Of a DNA stretch of 59,060 nucleotides, positions 8,599-17,507 are shown piece after piece. The position numbers and the translations under genes are program-made. Below the pieces are notes generated by a model. It worked only from the letters and a program-made list of their open reading frames with translations, had not been told where the DNA came from and made no database searches. Position 1 is the first letter of the stretch; each line of letters starts with the position of its first letter. This DNA is from an uncultured Sphingobacteriaceae bacterium (GTDB lineage Bacteria > Bacteroidota > Bacteroidia > Sphingobacteriales > Sphingobacteriaceae), in contig CAMLLO010000027.1 of assembly GCA_946480915.1 (NCBI GenBank), positions 1 to 59,060 on the forward strand, read 5' to 3'.

Positions 8599-10527
8599 AT
8601 GAAGAAATTTTCACTATTAACACTGCTATTTATTTACGGGCTTTCAGGATATGCCCAGAAAGCTAATACTATACAAAGTCCTGATAAAAATATCTCTGTT
8701 CAGTTTTCTGTAGATAATAAAGGTAACGCAGTGTATTCTGTCCTTTCTAACAAAGTAGCTGTCCTTGAAAACTCTAAACTTGGTTTAGTTCGGGAGGATG
8801 AAAACTTCAGTAAAGAATTGTCACTGATGTCCACATCACCTGTATATTCTGTATCGGATAGTTACGAACTTCTTACTTCAAAAAGGAAGTTCAATAATTA
8901 TAAAGCAAATAAGCAGGTTTTTCGTGTAAAAAGCCAAAACGGCCAACTTATGGATATTATCTTCCAGGTTTCAAATGATGGCCTTGCATTCCGTTACTAT
9001 TTTCCTGAATCGGCAAACGAGACTAAGAAAATAACTAAAGAAATAACTTCATTTAATTTCCCTGAAAGTGCGAAGGCCTGGCTTCAGCCGATGGCGGAAG
9101 CCAAAAGCGGCTGGGGGCAAACCAATCCTTCTTACGAGGAACATTATCAAAAAGGCATTGCTGTGGGTACGCCTTCTCCAACAAACGCGGGTTGGGTATA
9201 TCCAGCTCTTTTTAGTTCAGGTAATAATTGGTTATTAATTACTGAAGCAGGATTGGAAAGGAATTATTGTGGCACCCGGTTACAACAACAATCTCCGGAT
9301 GGCGAATATAAGGTTGGTTTTGCTGACCCACGCGAGGTGTTCACCGGCGGAGTTGCAAATCCTCAATCAGCACTTCCATGGTTTACGCCATGGAGAGTGA
9401 TAACCGTTGGCTCATTAAATACCATAGTCGAGTCTACACTAGGAACAGATCTTGCAAAGCCAAGTATTGATGCCGATAAATCTTACATCAAACCCGGTAT
9501 CTCTTCATGGAGTTGGGTGTTGTTAAAAGATGATTCTACCGTTTATAATGTTCAGAAGCGCTTTATTGATTATGCCGCTGATATGAATTGGAAATATTGT
9601 TTGATTGATGCGGATTGGGATAGAAAGATCGGCTATGATAAAATTCAGGAACTTGCTGATTATGGAAAGACTAAAAATGTGGGCCTGATTTTATGGTATA
9701 ATTCTGCCGGAGCCTGGAACAGTGTAACGTATACACCGAAAGACAAATTGCTTACTCCCGAGAAAAGAGCCGAAGAGTTTAGCAGACTTCAAAAAATGGG
9801 TATCAAGGGAATGAAAATTGATTTTTTTGGCGGCGATGGACAGTCGATGATTGCTTATTACCATGACATTATGCAGGACGCCGCAAAATATAAATTGCTT
9901 GTGAATTTCCACGGAGCCACACTTCCACGTGGCTGGCAAAGAACCTATCCTAATTTAATGACCATGGAGTCGATCAAAGGAATGGAATTTATTACGTTTG
10001 ATCAAAAGAATGCTGATGAAGAGCCAACGCATGCTACTACAATTCCTTTCACCAGGAATGCCTTCGACCCAATGGATTTTACGCCAATGGCTCTATATAA
10101 AATCCCTAATATTAAAAGAAGAACTACCAGCGCATTTGAATTAGCTACTTCGGTTATTTATTTGTCGGGAGTACAACATATGGCAGAAACTCCCGAAGGA
10201 ATGAGTCACATGCCCGATTTTGTTAAAGGATTTTTAGCCAAATTACCAGTTAACTGGGATGATGTTAAATTTGTTGATGGCTATCCTGGTAAGTTGGTTG
10301 TAATTGCCCGAAAATCGGGTAGCACATGGTACGTAGCGGGTATAAATGGTGAAAATCAGTCGAAGGATCTAAGCCTTGATTTATCTTTTATTAAAGGTTC
10401 AGGGAATATTATTACTGATGGGGATGAGGGCTTGTCGTTTATTCAAAAGAACATATCTTCACAACAAAATACAAAAGTTACGGTTAAGCCAAATGGTGGA
10501 TTTGTGGTGATATTTAATGAAAAATAG
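8599..10527 (+). CDS. GH97 family glycoside hydrolase, likely retaining alpha-galactosidase type
   Basis: A 642-aa secreted enzyme (signal peptide ending GYAQ, about residue 20) of glycoside hydrolase family 97, which removes alpha-linked galactose or glucose from oligosaccharides, usually in the periplasm. An N-terminal beta-sandwich (about 25-285) precedes the catalytic barrel (about 290-560). In the barrel, GMKIDFFGGD places Asp408 where the nucleophile of retaining GH97 enzymes lies, and MTMESIKG places Glu457 as the acid/base. Inverting SusB-type members lack that aspartate, so a retaining alpha-galactosidase is the better guess. This subfamily assignment rests on remembered motif positions, not an alignment. 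It starts a run of three enzyme genes with short gaps. Confidence 0.85.
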   Translation: MKKFSLLTLLFIYGLSGYAQKANTIQSPDKNISVQFSVDNKGNAVYSVLSNKVAVLENSKLGLVREDENFSKELSLMSTSPVYSVSDSYELLTSKRKFNNYKANKQVFRVKSQNGQLMDIIFQVSNDGLAFRYYFPESANETKKITKEITSFNFPESAKAWLQPMAEAKSGWGQTNPSYEEHYQKGIAVGTPSPTNAGWVYPALFSSGNNWLLITEAGLERNYCGTRLQQQSPDGEYKVGFADPREVFTGGVANPQSALPWFTPWRVITVGSLNTIVESTLGTDLAKPSIDADKSYIKPGISSWSWVLLKDDSTVYNVQKRFIDYAADMNWKYCLIDADWDRKIGYDKIQELADYGKTKNVGLILWYNSAGAWNSVTYTPKDKLLTPEKRAEEFSRLQKMGIKGMKIDFFGGDGQSMIAYYHDIMQDAAKYKLLVNFHGATLPRGWQRTYPNLMTMESIKGMEFITFDQKNADEEPTHATTIPFTRNAFDPMDFTPMALYKIPNIKRRTTSAFELATSVIYLSGVQHMAETPEGMSHMPDFVKGFLAKLPVNWDDVKFVDGYPGKLVVIARKSGSTWYVAGINGENQSKDLSLDLSFIKGSGNIITDGDEGLSFIQKNISSQQNTKVTVKPNGGFVVIFNEK

Positions 10528-10586
10528 GATATTTGATATGGCCTTTTAGTGATGTTCGTTCTAACCGCACCACCTAAACTATTGAT

Positions 10587-11897
10587 ATGAAACGAGTTTT
10601 GTTTTTACTATTTCTGACGCAAGTTTCCCTCGCAATTGCCCAGAAGAAATCAGATGTCAGGCTGATAGGGGTTGGCCCTGGTTGGGCTAATAATTCTGTG
10701 AATGCGGTAATCTTTAGGAAAAATTCCCTGGTTACTTATCGTGATACGCAATATATAGCTTATTATAATCAGGATAAATACGTAATGCTTGGAAAGCGAA
10801 AGTTGGGCTCAACGTCATGGACACTGAAGCAAACTCCTTACCAGGGAAATACTGCTGATGCACATAATACGATAAGTATAATGGTCGACGGTGATGGATA
10901 TCTGCATATTTCCTGGGATCATCATGGAAACCCGCTTCGCTATGCGAAGAGCCTGAGTCCCGGATCGCTGGAGCTTAGTTCGAAACTTTCGATGACAGGT
11001 GAAGACGAAGGAAATGTTACTTATCCTGAGTTTTATAAAATGCCCAGCGGCGATTTGTTATTCTTTTATCGCAGCGGTTCTTCCGGTCAAGGCGATTTGG
11101 TATTGAATAAATATAATTTAAAAACTAAAACATGGCAAAGGCTTCATAATAATTTAATAAGTGGAGAACGGGAAAGAAATGCCTATTGGCAGTCTTTTGT
11201 AGATCATAAGGGAACTATTCACCTCTCCTGGGTCTGGAGAGAGTCTGCTGATGTTGCCAGTAATCATGATTTAGGTTATGCCTGTTCCAAAGATGGTGGA
11301 GTAACCTGGCAGAAATCTACTGGAGAAACCTATACTATTCCGATAACACAAGCCTCCGCCGAGTATGCATTTAAAATACCTCAGAATAGCGAACTGATCA
11401 ATCAAACTTCGATGTCTGCCGATAAAAAGGGAAATCCATTTATTGCCACTTATTGGCGAGAAAACGATTCCAAAATACCTCAATATCATATTGTTTATAA
11501 TACGGGTGAAACGTGGAAAAGCTTAAATCTCGACTTTCGGAAAACTCCTTTCTCTCTAAGCGGAATGGGCACCAAACGGATTCCAATATCCAGACCTCAG
11601 ATCATGGTCAATAATTCAAAAACAAAACCTTCAGGCTTATTAATTTTCAGAGATGAAGAACGGGGTAGTAAGGTTTCTGTTGTGAAGATAAAAAACTTTA
11701 AAAGAAATAAATGGGAAGTTAAGGATCTTTTGAATAGCTCTGTTGGCTCTTGGGAGCCGAGTTTTGATACTGAACTCTGGAAAATAAAGGAAAGTTTAAA
11801 TCTTTTTATTCAAAACGTGCAGCAGTTAGATTCGGAAGGAAAAGCTAATATACCCGCTCAAATGATCCAGGTGTTGGAATGGAAACCTAAATATTAA
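10587..11897 (+). CDS. BNR-4 propeller protein, probable polysaccharide lyase or glycan hydrolase
   Basis: A 436-aa secreted protein (signal peptide ending AIAQ at about residue 19) with the beta-propeller pattern of the BNR-4 family. Recognisable pieces are ADAHNTISIMVDGDGYLHIS followed by WDHHGNPLRYA, the TYPEFYKMPSGDLLFFYRSG blade and the WRENDSKIPQYHIVYN blade. Members of this fold include lyases that cleave uronate-containing chains (PL24/PL25 ulvan lyases, and PL42-type L-rhamnose-glucuronate lyases). Because a GH105 unsaturated uronyl hydrolase gene follows only 11 bp later, a lyase that generates the unsaturated uronate is a sensible inference. The sequence itself does not prove lyase activity; a sialidase-like hydrolase is the alternative. 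Confidence 0.7.
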   Translation: MKRVLFLLFLTQVSLAIAQKKSDVRLIGVGPGWANNSVNAVIFRKNSLVTYRDTQYIAYYNQDKYVMLGKRKLGSTSWTLKQTPYQGNTADAHNTISIMVDGDGYLHISWDHHGNPLRYAKSLSPGSLELSSKLSMTGEDEGNVTYPEFYKMPSGDLLFFYRSGSSGQGDLVLNKYNLKTKTWQRLHNNLISGERERNAYWQSFVDHKGTIHLSWVWRESADVASNHDLGYACSKDGGVTWQKSTGETYTIPITQASAEYAFKIPQNSELINQTSMSADKKGNPFIATYWRENDSKIPQYHIVYNTGETWKSLNLDFRKTPFSLSGMGTKRIPISRPQIMVNNSKTKPSGLLIFRDEERGSKVSVVKIKNFKRNKWEVKDLLNSSVGSWEPSFDTELWKIKESLNLFIQNVQQLDSEGKANIPAQMIQVLEWKPKY

Positions 11898-11908
11898 TAG
11901 GAACATTT

Positions 11909-13060
11909 ATGAAAAGTAAAAAAAAATTAGTTGGAGTAGTTGCAATAGGCCTGACTCTTCTAACGGCATGTTCAGTTCAGCGAAACAATAAGTTAGCAGT
12001 ATCAAGTTCAAAAAAAGAAGTCCTTGATATAATCGAAAAAGTAAATGGAAACTGGCAGAGGAATCACTCGACCGATACCATAGCTTTTTGGGATATCGCC
12101 GCTTACCACACCGGAAATATGGCGGCTTATTTTGTGACTAAAAACGAAGAGTATCGAAAGTATTCTGAAGCATGGGCCGAACATAATCAATGGAGGGGCG
12201 CAAAGTCGGATAATAAAGCCGAATGGAAATATACTTACGGCGAAAAAGACAATTATGTGTTGTTCGGTGACTGGCAAATATGCTTTCAAACCTATATAGA
12301 CCTTTACAACCTGGATAAGGATCCCAAAAAAATAGCTCGTGCCAGAGAAGTAATGGAGTATGAAATGAGTACTCCTAAAAATGATTATTGGTGGTGGGCA
12401 GACGGGCTTTATATGGTTATGCCGGTAATGACAAAGCTTTATAAGGTAACGGGGAATAAACAGTATCTCGATAAATTGCATGAATATTTCACTTATGCCA
12501 ACAGCATCATGTACGATAATGAAGAAAAGCTTTATTTCCGCGATGCTAAGTATGTTTATCCTAAGCATAAAAGTGCAAGCGGAAAGAAGGATTTCTGGGC
12601 CCGGGGCGATGGATGGGTCTTTGCGGGATTGGCGAAAGTTTTACAAGATCTGCCTAAGAATGATACTCATCGGGCGGAATATATAAGTAAGTACCAGGGA
12701 ATGGCTCGGGCGATAAAAAGCTCACAACAACCGGAAGGATACTGGACACGAAGTATGCTTGATCCTGAACATGCACCGGGTCCGGAAACCAGCGGCACCG
12801 CTTTCTTTACTTATGGAATGCTCTGGGGGATAAATAATGGCTATCTTAATAAACAGGAATATTTGCCCGTAGTAATAAAAAGCTGGAACTATCTCACAAA
12901 AATAGCTTTACAGCCAGATGGGAGGGTTGGATATGTTCAACCAATTGGGGAGAGGGCGATTCCGGGACAAGTTGTAAACCAGAATTCAACCGCCAACTTT
13001 GGTGTTGGTGCATACCTTCTTGCCGCATCCGAGATGTATCGTTACCTGGATAAGAAATAA
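11909..13060 (+). CDS. GH105 unsaturated rhamnogalacturonyl/glucuronyl hydrolase
   Basis: A 383-aa lipoprotein (lipobox LLTAC, Cys21) of the (alpha/alpha)6-barrel family GH105, which hydrates and removes the 4,5-unsaturated uronic acid left by a polysaccharide lyase. The signature WWWADGLYM gives the expected catalytic Asp165, and WARGDGWVFAGLAKVL is the second family motif. Length matches the family. It is the last gene of the locus, 11 bp after the BNR-4 gene, and the pair probably acts in sequence: the lyase cuts, this enzyme trims. Substrates could be rhamnogalacturonan I, ulvan or arabinogalactan side chains. Confidence 0.9.
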   Translation: MKSKKKLVGVVAIGLTLLTACSVQRNNKLAVSSSKKEVLDIIEKVNGNWQRNHSTDTIAFWDIAAYHTGNMAAYFVTKNEEYRKYSEAWAEHNQWRGAKSDNKAEWKYTYGEKDNYVLFGDWQICFQTYIDLYNLDKDPKKIARAREVMEYEMSTPKNDYWWWADGLYMVMPVMTKLYKVTGNKQYLDKLHEYFTYANSIMYDNEEKLYFRDAKYVYPKHKSASGKKDFWARGDGWVFAGLAKVLQDLPKNDTHRAEYISKYQGMARAIKSSQQPEGYWTRSMLDPEHAPGPETSGTAFFTYGMLWGINNGYLNKQEYLPVVIKSWNYLTKIALQPDGRVGYVQPIGERAIPGQVVNQNSTANFGVGAYLLAASEMYRYLDKK

Positions 13061-13177
13061 GCCTTGATGTTTTAACGTGGTATCAGAGGCTCATCGTAGG
13101 GGTAGTGTATTGATTGCTTTTTGAAATAGGAGCTATATCTAAAAAATGGGATGGTCTGGTGCAGAATTCAGATCAGC

Positions 13178-13627
13178 TTATAAACTCTTACCCATGCAGA
13201 TGCTATTGGGTATTTCAATATAGGGTGCAAAAGATGGAATTTTTGCAAAGCCATGTTTTTCATATAGTTTGATTGCCTCAGGTTGCTTAATACCTGTTTC
13301 AAGAACTGCTGTATCATAAAATAGCTCTTTGCCCCATCGGGTAAGTGCATCTATCATCTGGGATGCCACTCCAAAACCCCTGAAATAAGGATTCACATAC
13401 ATCCGCTTTATTTCTATGGTTCTTGAATTTATTTCCTTAAAACATCCACAGCCTACAGTGATGTTGCTTATTTGGGCAATTATCGCGGTGTCTAAAGCAT
13501 TTAGTTGGATATTTGCATCAAACCTATAGTCTGCCTGGCTATATCTCGTCGTTAAATCGTTGTCGAGCTCCAGGATTAGGTTTTTAAACCGTCTATCATC
13601 GCTATTCGTTCTAATTATCTCAATCAT
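13178..13627 (-). CDS. GNAT family N-acetyltransferase
   Basis: A 149-aa cytoplasmic acetyltransferase of the GNAT superfamily, which transfers acetyl from acetyl-CoA to an amine. The acetyl-CoA binding segment is VNPYFRGFGVASQMIDALTR (about residues 80-99), preceded by the strand TIEIKRMYV and followed by AVLETGIKQPEAIKLYEKHG, the usual C-terminal motif B. The substrate is unknown. A close paralogue of the same length is encoded at 32144-32593, with the shared phrase VGCGCFKEI before motif A. Its 3' end converges on the GH105 gene. Confidence 0.88.
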   Translation of the reverse strand: MIEIIRTNSDDRRFKNLILELDNDLTTRYSQADYRFDANIQLNALDTAIIAQISNITVGCGCFKEINSRTIEIKRMYVNPYFRGFGVASQMIDALTRWGKELFYDTAVLETGIKQPEAIKLYEKHGFAKIPSFAPYIEIPNSICMGKSL

Positions 13628-13829
13628 ATTTATTTATTCCATTGTTTTTAAGATTATTAGATGCATGTATTGTAAAAATACTGGATTAAATTGAAAATGA
13701 TTAATAAAATTGCCAGAGTTGTTAAATATTAACAAATAAATTGCAGTTTTATTGCAAAAACTTAGAAGAGTGTATGAATATGTTGACTTGGTTTGTTTTT
13801 TTGGGTTTATCAGCGTATTAAACTAGCTG

Positions 13830-14363
13830 CTAGATGTATAATAAGACATAAGTTAGAATGTAATATCCTATAATAACGAATAATACAGCGACGGTAAAAG
13901 GGAAGCCTGATCTGAAAAAGATAGCAATAACGATTCCAGTCATGATCAAAACTAAGCTGATTAAAAGGAAAATGTTTTTCTGATGCTTCGTTTCTGTTTC
14001 TCTTTGAAGCGTCGGCTCTTTTTTGAATTTATGTGCGTCACTTTTTAAAGTGTCATCTATTACGGGACTTTGAGATTGGAAATTGTTCACTAGCAGTGAG
14101 TTGGAGATGTCTTTAGGTTTTGTCGGTGTATGTTTCTTATTAAGTGATCGGTATGGCCCCTTACGATCGGTCTGTCTGATTATCGAATCAGAATTTCTAA
14201 GATCATCAAAGTTGAGTGACTGGGAAGTGTCCAAAGATTTGGGCCGGAGGATAACTTTGATTGAGACTTTATTTAAGGTGTCGCTTTGGCTTTGGATATC
14301 GTTTGCAGCATGGTGCTGCTGACTTATAAATACAAATAGATATAGGCAGGTTTGTTTTAACAT
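13830..14363 (-). CDS. Hypothetical membrane protein
   Basis: A 177-aa protein of unknown function. The ATG at 14363 is preferred over more distal starts because it begins a hydrophobic export or anchor segment (MLKQTCLYLFVFISQ). A long polar linker rich in Ser, Asp and Lys follows, then two membrane helices at the C-terminus (IFLLISLVLIMTGIVIAIFF and FTVAVLFVIIGYYILTYVLL). No family was recognised. Confidence 0.5.
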   Translation of the reverse strand: MLKQTCLYLFVFISQQHHAANDIQSQSDTLNKVSIKVILRPKSLDTSQSLNFDDLRNSDSIIRQTDRKGPYRSLNKKHTPTKPKDISNSLLVNNFQSQSPVIDDTLKSDAHKFKKEPTLQRETETKHQKNIFLLISLVLIMTGIVIAIFFRSGFPFTVAVLFVIIGYYILTYVLLYI

Positions 14364-14538
14364 GGAGAAAACTCGGGTTGTTAGAGCCGGATTTATAAAA
14401 TAAATCCGCCTATGTTCAAACTCAAACATTGTTAATCGCCGCCCAAAAGGTCGGCCCGCACCTATCAATTTTAGTAAACTTCTATACTCTGGTCTCTGAA
14501 TATTTTGAATGTAACTTCCGCTATCAAACAAGCGAATT

Positions 14539-14826
14539 TTACTTCTCGTTCATGATTTTTTTCGCCACTTCTTCACTGATTCCATCTACCCAATGCGGAT
14601 TACCGTTACTGTTAAGCCTGCACGATAAAATGCCATTTTCGTCCTTAGTGCAATGTATAATTACACCTTTTTCCTCAACAAAAACTTCATAGTCATCCCC
14701 GGTTACATGGCTTACCACGGCGTGTAAGACAAACCCATCAGATTGTTGATACGAAACCTTAAAATTTCTATTAATACGCATAACGGGCTCAGCTCCCGCA
14801 AATGCAGTTGAGTGTAGTTTATTCAC
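14539..14826 (-). CDS. Hypothetical protein
   Basis: A 95-aa soluble protein of unknown function. The central part (VSYQQSDGFVLHAVVSHVTG) and the C-terminal segment NSNGNPHWVDGISEEVAKKI read like a small beta-rich domain with a terminal helix. No signal peptide is visible. It stands alone on this strand, 175 bp upstream of the membrane protein gene at 13830-14363. Confidence 0.5.
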   Translation of the reverse strand: MNKLHSTAFAGAEPVMRINRNFKVSYQQSDGFVLHAVVSHVTGDDYEVFVEEKGVIIHCTKDENGILSCRLNSNGNPHWVDGISEEVAKKIMNEK

Positions 14827-14994
14827 AAGAATTTTTTTTTAAATTGGTTATCATGAATTTAGGAATTAGATCTGAATTCCTATAATTTTTTTTGTGATGA
14901 ACATCAAATGTTTTAGGGATGGGCGGATAAAAACAAATACCGCATTTAAACGTTATAGAGATAAGAAATTAGTGCGGATTGGAACCTAAACAAT

Positions 14995-15267
14995 ATGAAT
15001 TCGGTGCAGAAGGAAAATCATAAACTTATGAATCTAACTCAATCATATAAAAGCGACGACTATTATCAGAATAACTTAGGAACATTACATGCGTGGCTGG
15101 TGGCGAAAAGGATAGCTGTGTTAATTGGAGTTTTACTTCTTTTAGAATACATATATTTCGTAGATACAGCAAGCTCTTCAGTTGAAGTAACTTTAATTTG
15201 CATCCTTATCTTCACATTTATTAGCAATATTCCCATTCTTTACTCTTTGTATAGAAACACTGACTAA
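14995..15267 (+). CDS. Hypothetical two-helix membrane protein
   Basis: A 90-aa protein of unknown function with two predicted membrane helices (VAKRIAVLIGVLLLLEYIYF and VEVTLICILIFTFISNIPIL). An internal ATG at codon 12 is an alternative start. A strong terminator lies 24 bp downstream, which supports its being a real transcription unit. Confidence 0.5.
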   Translation: MNSVQKENHKLMNLTQSYKSDDYYQNNLGTLHAWLVAKRIAVLIGVLLLLEYIYFVDTASSSVEVTLICILIFTFISNIPILYSLYRNTD

Positions 15268-15290
15268 AGAATAATTAAATCCAAATAAGA

Positions 15291-15316
15291 AACGCCGGGT
15301 CGATCACCGGCGTTTT
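15291..15316 (+). terminator. Rho-independent terminator
   Basis: AACGCCGG (15291-15298) pairs with CCGGCGTT (15307-15314), followed by T residues. It terminates the small membrane protein gene upstream. Confidence 0.75.
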
Positions 15317-15502
15317 GCGTTTTAAATTCCACCTATACTTACCTCTCCAATCCTAAGATATTTGTTCTTTGCTGTTCTTATTTTGAACTCTAAACTGTCT
15401 CGTTTGACATACACTTTTTAAAAATCTGGTGAAAAGAGCCCATAGGCAGGCTTTTTCACAATTGGCATAAAATTAGATTATCATCTTTTAAAAAAAGGAA
15501 CT

Positions 15503-15643
15503 ATGAACAGATCTACTTCTACCATCGTTATTGAAAAGCTTATAGATCTTGAGTTGGTTTTTAAGCTTAAAGCGGATATTTTGAGATATAAAAAAAAGAG
15601 AGCGACAACGTTTAACAAATCTCCAAATCCCAGAGCTGCCTGA
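15503..15643 (+). CDS. Small basic protein, hypothetical
   Basis: A 46-codon frame starting at an ATG preceded by an A/G-rich stretch (AAAAAAGGAACT). The product begins MNRSTSTIVIEKLIDLELVF and ends with a strongly basic segment (RYKKKRATTFNKS). Nothing identifies a function. It may be a real small protein or a chance frame; it is listed because it is the only coding signal in 15317-15809. Confidence 0.3.
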   Translation: MNRSTSTIVIEKLIDLELVFKLKADILRYKKKRATTFNKSPNPRAA

Positions 15644-15809
15644 GAAAATTTGAATCACTGGTGTTTCCCTGAAATCAGTTTCAGTGTTCGAATTTCTCTG
15701 AATTTACCGGTAATTCCGGGAAATATCTTTTGCGGCTTTCTATAATCAGTGGACATACCTTCTAAGTTGTGTCAGCAAACAAATTAGCTTTCTTCGGTAT
15801 AGCTCAATC

Positions 15810-16025
15810 TTACTTAATGTCTTTAATATTATTACTAAGTAACCACTGTTTAAAGTGCTGTGGATCGTCTACTTCGTGATGAATGATTTCTCGATTGGTT
15901 AATTGGATCGTAAATATCGGTCCGGCTGCTATAAACTTTTGTAGCTCATCCGCCGCATAAATGAATCCAGGGTAACGGCAATCATAATCTAGGATATCCA
16001 TATTAAAATTTAGGTTTTTAGTCAT
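15810..16025 (-). CDS. Hypothetical protein, second gene of a two-gene unit
   Basis: A 71-aa protein of unknown function. Its start codon overlaps the stop codon of the gene at 16025-16342, so the two are translationally coupled. The sequence (PIFTIQLTNREIIHHEVDDP, then HFKQWLLSNNIKDIK) suggests a compact beta-alpha domain. No membrane segment or signal peptide is present. Confidence 0.5.
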   Translation of the reverse strand: MTKNLNFNMDILDYDCRYPGFIYAADELQKFIAAGPIFTIQLTNREIIHHEVDDPQHFKQWLLSNNIKDIK

Positions 16026-16342
16026 TAGGTATTTGCTGAAAAAACGGAACTGCCGGGGCTTTGATTGAGAATTTCCTGAGGAATCAATTCCATTATTTCC
16101 TCGAATGAATGAGTGCTCGCAATGCTGAGAAATTCCTTAATCAATTTTGGTTTATTATATTCAATGGTATTAGTATAAACTGGTCTGCCGAGACAGCGTT
16201 CCAGTGCAGTGTGGTATCTGCCAAATGGCATGCATAAATGGTTTTGGAATAATTGCAAATGCAAAATCTGAACGTCTGTCCATTCGGCCCACACCCGACT
16301 CTCTGATATAGCTTTTGCTTCTTCTTTCGAAAATTGATTCAT
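16025..16342 (-). CDS. Hypothetical protein, first gene of a two-gene unit
   Basis: A 105-aa soluble protein of unknown function. It is helical at the N-terminus (FSKEEAKAISESRVWAEWTD) and has the distinctive segment MPFGRYHTALERCLGRPVYT in the middle. The stop codon overlaps the start of the 71-aa gene downstream by one base, which is typical of paired small accessory genes. No domain was recognised with confidence. Confidence 0.5.
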   Translation of the reverse strand: MNQFSKEEAKAISESRVWAEWTDVQILHLQLFQNHLCMPFGRYHTALERCLGRPVYTNTIEYNKPKLIKEFLSIASTHSFEEIMELIPQEILNQSPGSSVFSANT

Positions 16343-16469
16343 TTTTCAAATTGGCTTTCGTTAATCATTAAAATTGAGTTTCAGAACATTGCCCTTTGTC
16401 AAAGCTCTAAAACTAATGGTAGCTGGCTAAAGATACATTCAAGAATTTACTTTGAAATGCATATTACAC

Positions 16470-16517
16470 GAAATGGTCAGTTGCCGTGATGAAATGGCCG
16501 ATTGCCGTGATGAAATG
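16470..16517. repeat. Two tandem 21-bp units plus a 6-bp partial third
   Basis: Unit 1 (16470-16490) and unit 2 (16491-16511) share GAAATGG.C..TTGCCGTGAT, and GAAATG repeats at 16512-16517. Multiple ~20-bp subterminal repeats of this look occur at ends of some insertion sequences (IS21-like), but no transposase or matching second end was found nearby, so this may be a remnant. Confidence 0.5.
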
Positions 16518-16603
16518 ATTTTTTAGGGAATTTATCAGGCCTCGAATAGGTGAAATTTTAACCTTTAATTAGTACGCTGTGCAAATAACCTAGGGTAGGA
16601 TTA

Positions 16604-16790
16604 AAGTGGAATTTCAGTCTCACGATGTGGCAATGAATTCGCAAAATGAGATTACTCATTGATGAAAAGCGACCATTGAGGTCCATTAAGCTGCTGGCAT
16701 TCAGTTTGTAATATACTATGTGCCCGCCCATCGGGCATGTTTTTCATAGGTAGATGTAGGGTTGGACTTAAGTGTTCAACCCTTTTTTAT
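16604..16790 (+). ncRNA. Putative small RNA, copy 1 of a diverged pair
   Basis: A 187-nt unit that closely resembles 17322-17507. The last 73 nt (16718-16790) are identical in both copies and contain two hairpins: TGCCCG/CGGGCA around CCCAT, then GGGTTG (16759-16764)/CAACCC (16777-16782) followed by six T, a good Rho-independent terminator. The 5' part is similar but diverged, with AAGTGGAA, CACGATGTGG, GAATTC.CAAAATGAGATTA and CAGTTTGTAATA retained. No protein frame is conserved between the copies. Conserved hairpins with an end terminator suggest a structured RNA transcribed left to right. No promoter could be fixed. Confidence 0.5.
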
Positions 16791-16984
16791 TGAAAGTTAA
16801 CTGTTCGATTCTGGATGATTTTGATCCCGCTTTTATCTCCATCCCAGCTTAATGGATGTTAATGATTAGTGACATCATTTGCCGATAGTTAGCGTTTGGC
16901 TCCACCGAAATTACGGTGATAGGGGTATGGTATAATCAAATACAATTTCCGAAAACTAAAACGGTATTTAGATATTATAATTTT

Positions 16985-17239
16985 ATGAAACAAGCAGCTG
17001 ATTTAATCCAAGATTGCGCGTTACCCGGAGGACTTTACAATAAGATCAAATTTTTGAATACTATTGAAAGTATGACCCTCGATGAGTTTTCTAAATTTTG
17101 CAAAGAGGTTTTGTTACTAACCGAGCATTACGACAGGTCAATAAACGTATCCGTTTGTGATATACAGGATTTTATTGAGGAACATGCCGGAAAGTTCTTT
17201 AAGTTTAGAAAAATCGACCTGGAGGGGAACGCTGAGTAA
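16985..17239 (+). CDS. Hypothetical protein between the two RNA-like units
   Basis: An 84-aa soluble protein if the ATG at 16985 is used; an upstream GTG at 16916 would give 107 aa. The sequence (MKQAADLIQDCALPGGLYNK, then MTLDEFSKFCKEVLLLTEHY) is helical and acidic, with no recognised domain. It lies between the two similar RNA-like units, so the whole arrangement could be a small transferred module. Coding is plausible, not proven. Confidence 0.45.
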   Translation: MKQAADLIQDCALPGGLYNKIKFLNTIESMTLDEFSKFCKEVLLLTEHYDRSINVSVCDIQDFIEEHAGKFFKFRKIDLEGNAE

Positions 17240-17321
17240 TTTCATTATCCAAGGGGTCCACATTCGCGAATGGTCAGGTGCTTGAAGCCTTTTTGATAGA
17301 TTCCAATCTACTAAACCACTG

Positions 17322-17507
17322 AAGTGGAAATTAAGCCACACGATGTGGTTACGAATTCTCAAAATGAGATTATTTTTGATAAAAAAGGATCGTGGAGGCG
17401 AGTTAAAGCGCTGGCACCCAGTTTGTAATAGTATATGTGCCCGCCCATCGGGCATGTTTTTCATAGGTAGATGTAGGGTTGGACTTAAGTGTTCAACCCT
17501 TTTTTAT
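17322..17507 (+). ncRNA. Putative small RNA, copy 2 of a diverged pair
   Basis: A 186-nt relative of 16604-16790, with 17435-17507 identical to the first copy, including both hairpins and the terminator at about 17475-17505. Upstream, CCACA/TGTGG forms a third small hairpin that is better paired here than in copy 1. It ends 127 bp before tRNA-Ala. The two copies have diverged mainly in the 5' half, as expected for duplicated regulatory RNAs with a fixed 3' scaffold and a variable 5' part. Confidence 0.5.

Noticed and set aside
12008..12568. 186-codon open frame on the minus strand
   Set aside because: It lies entirely opposite the well-supported GH105 gene, has no recognisable domain and an unusual Ile/Phe/His-rich composition typical of an antisense shadow.
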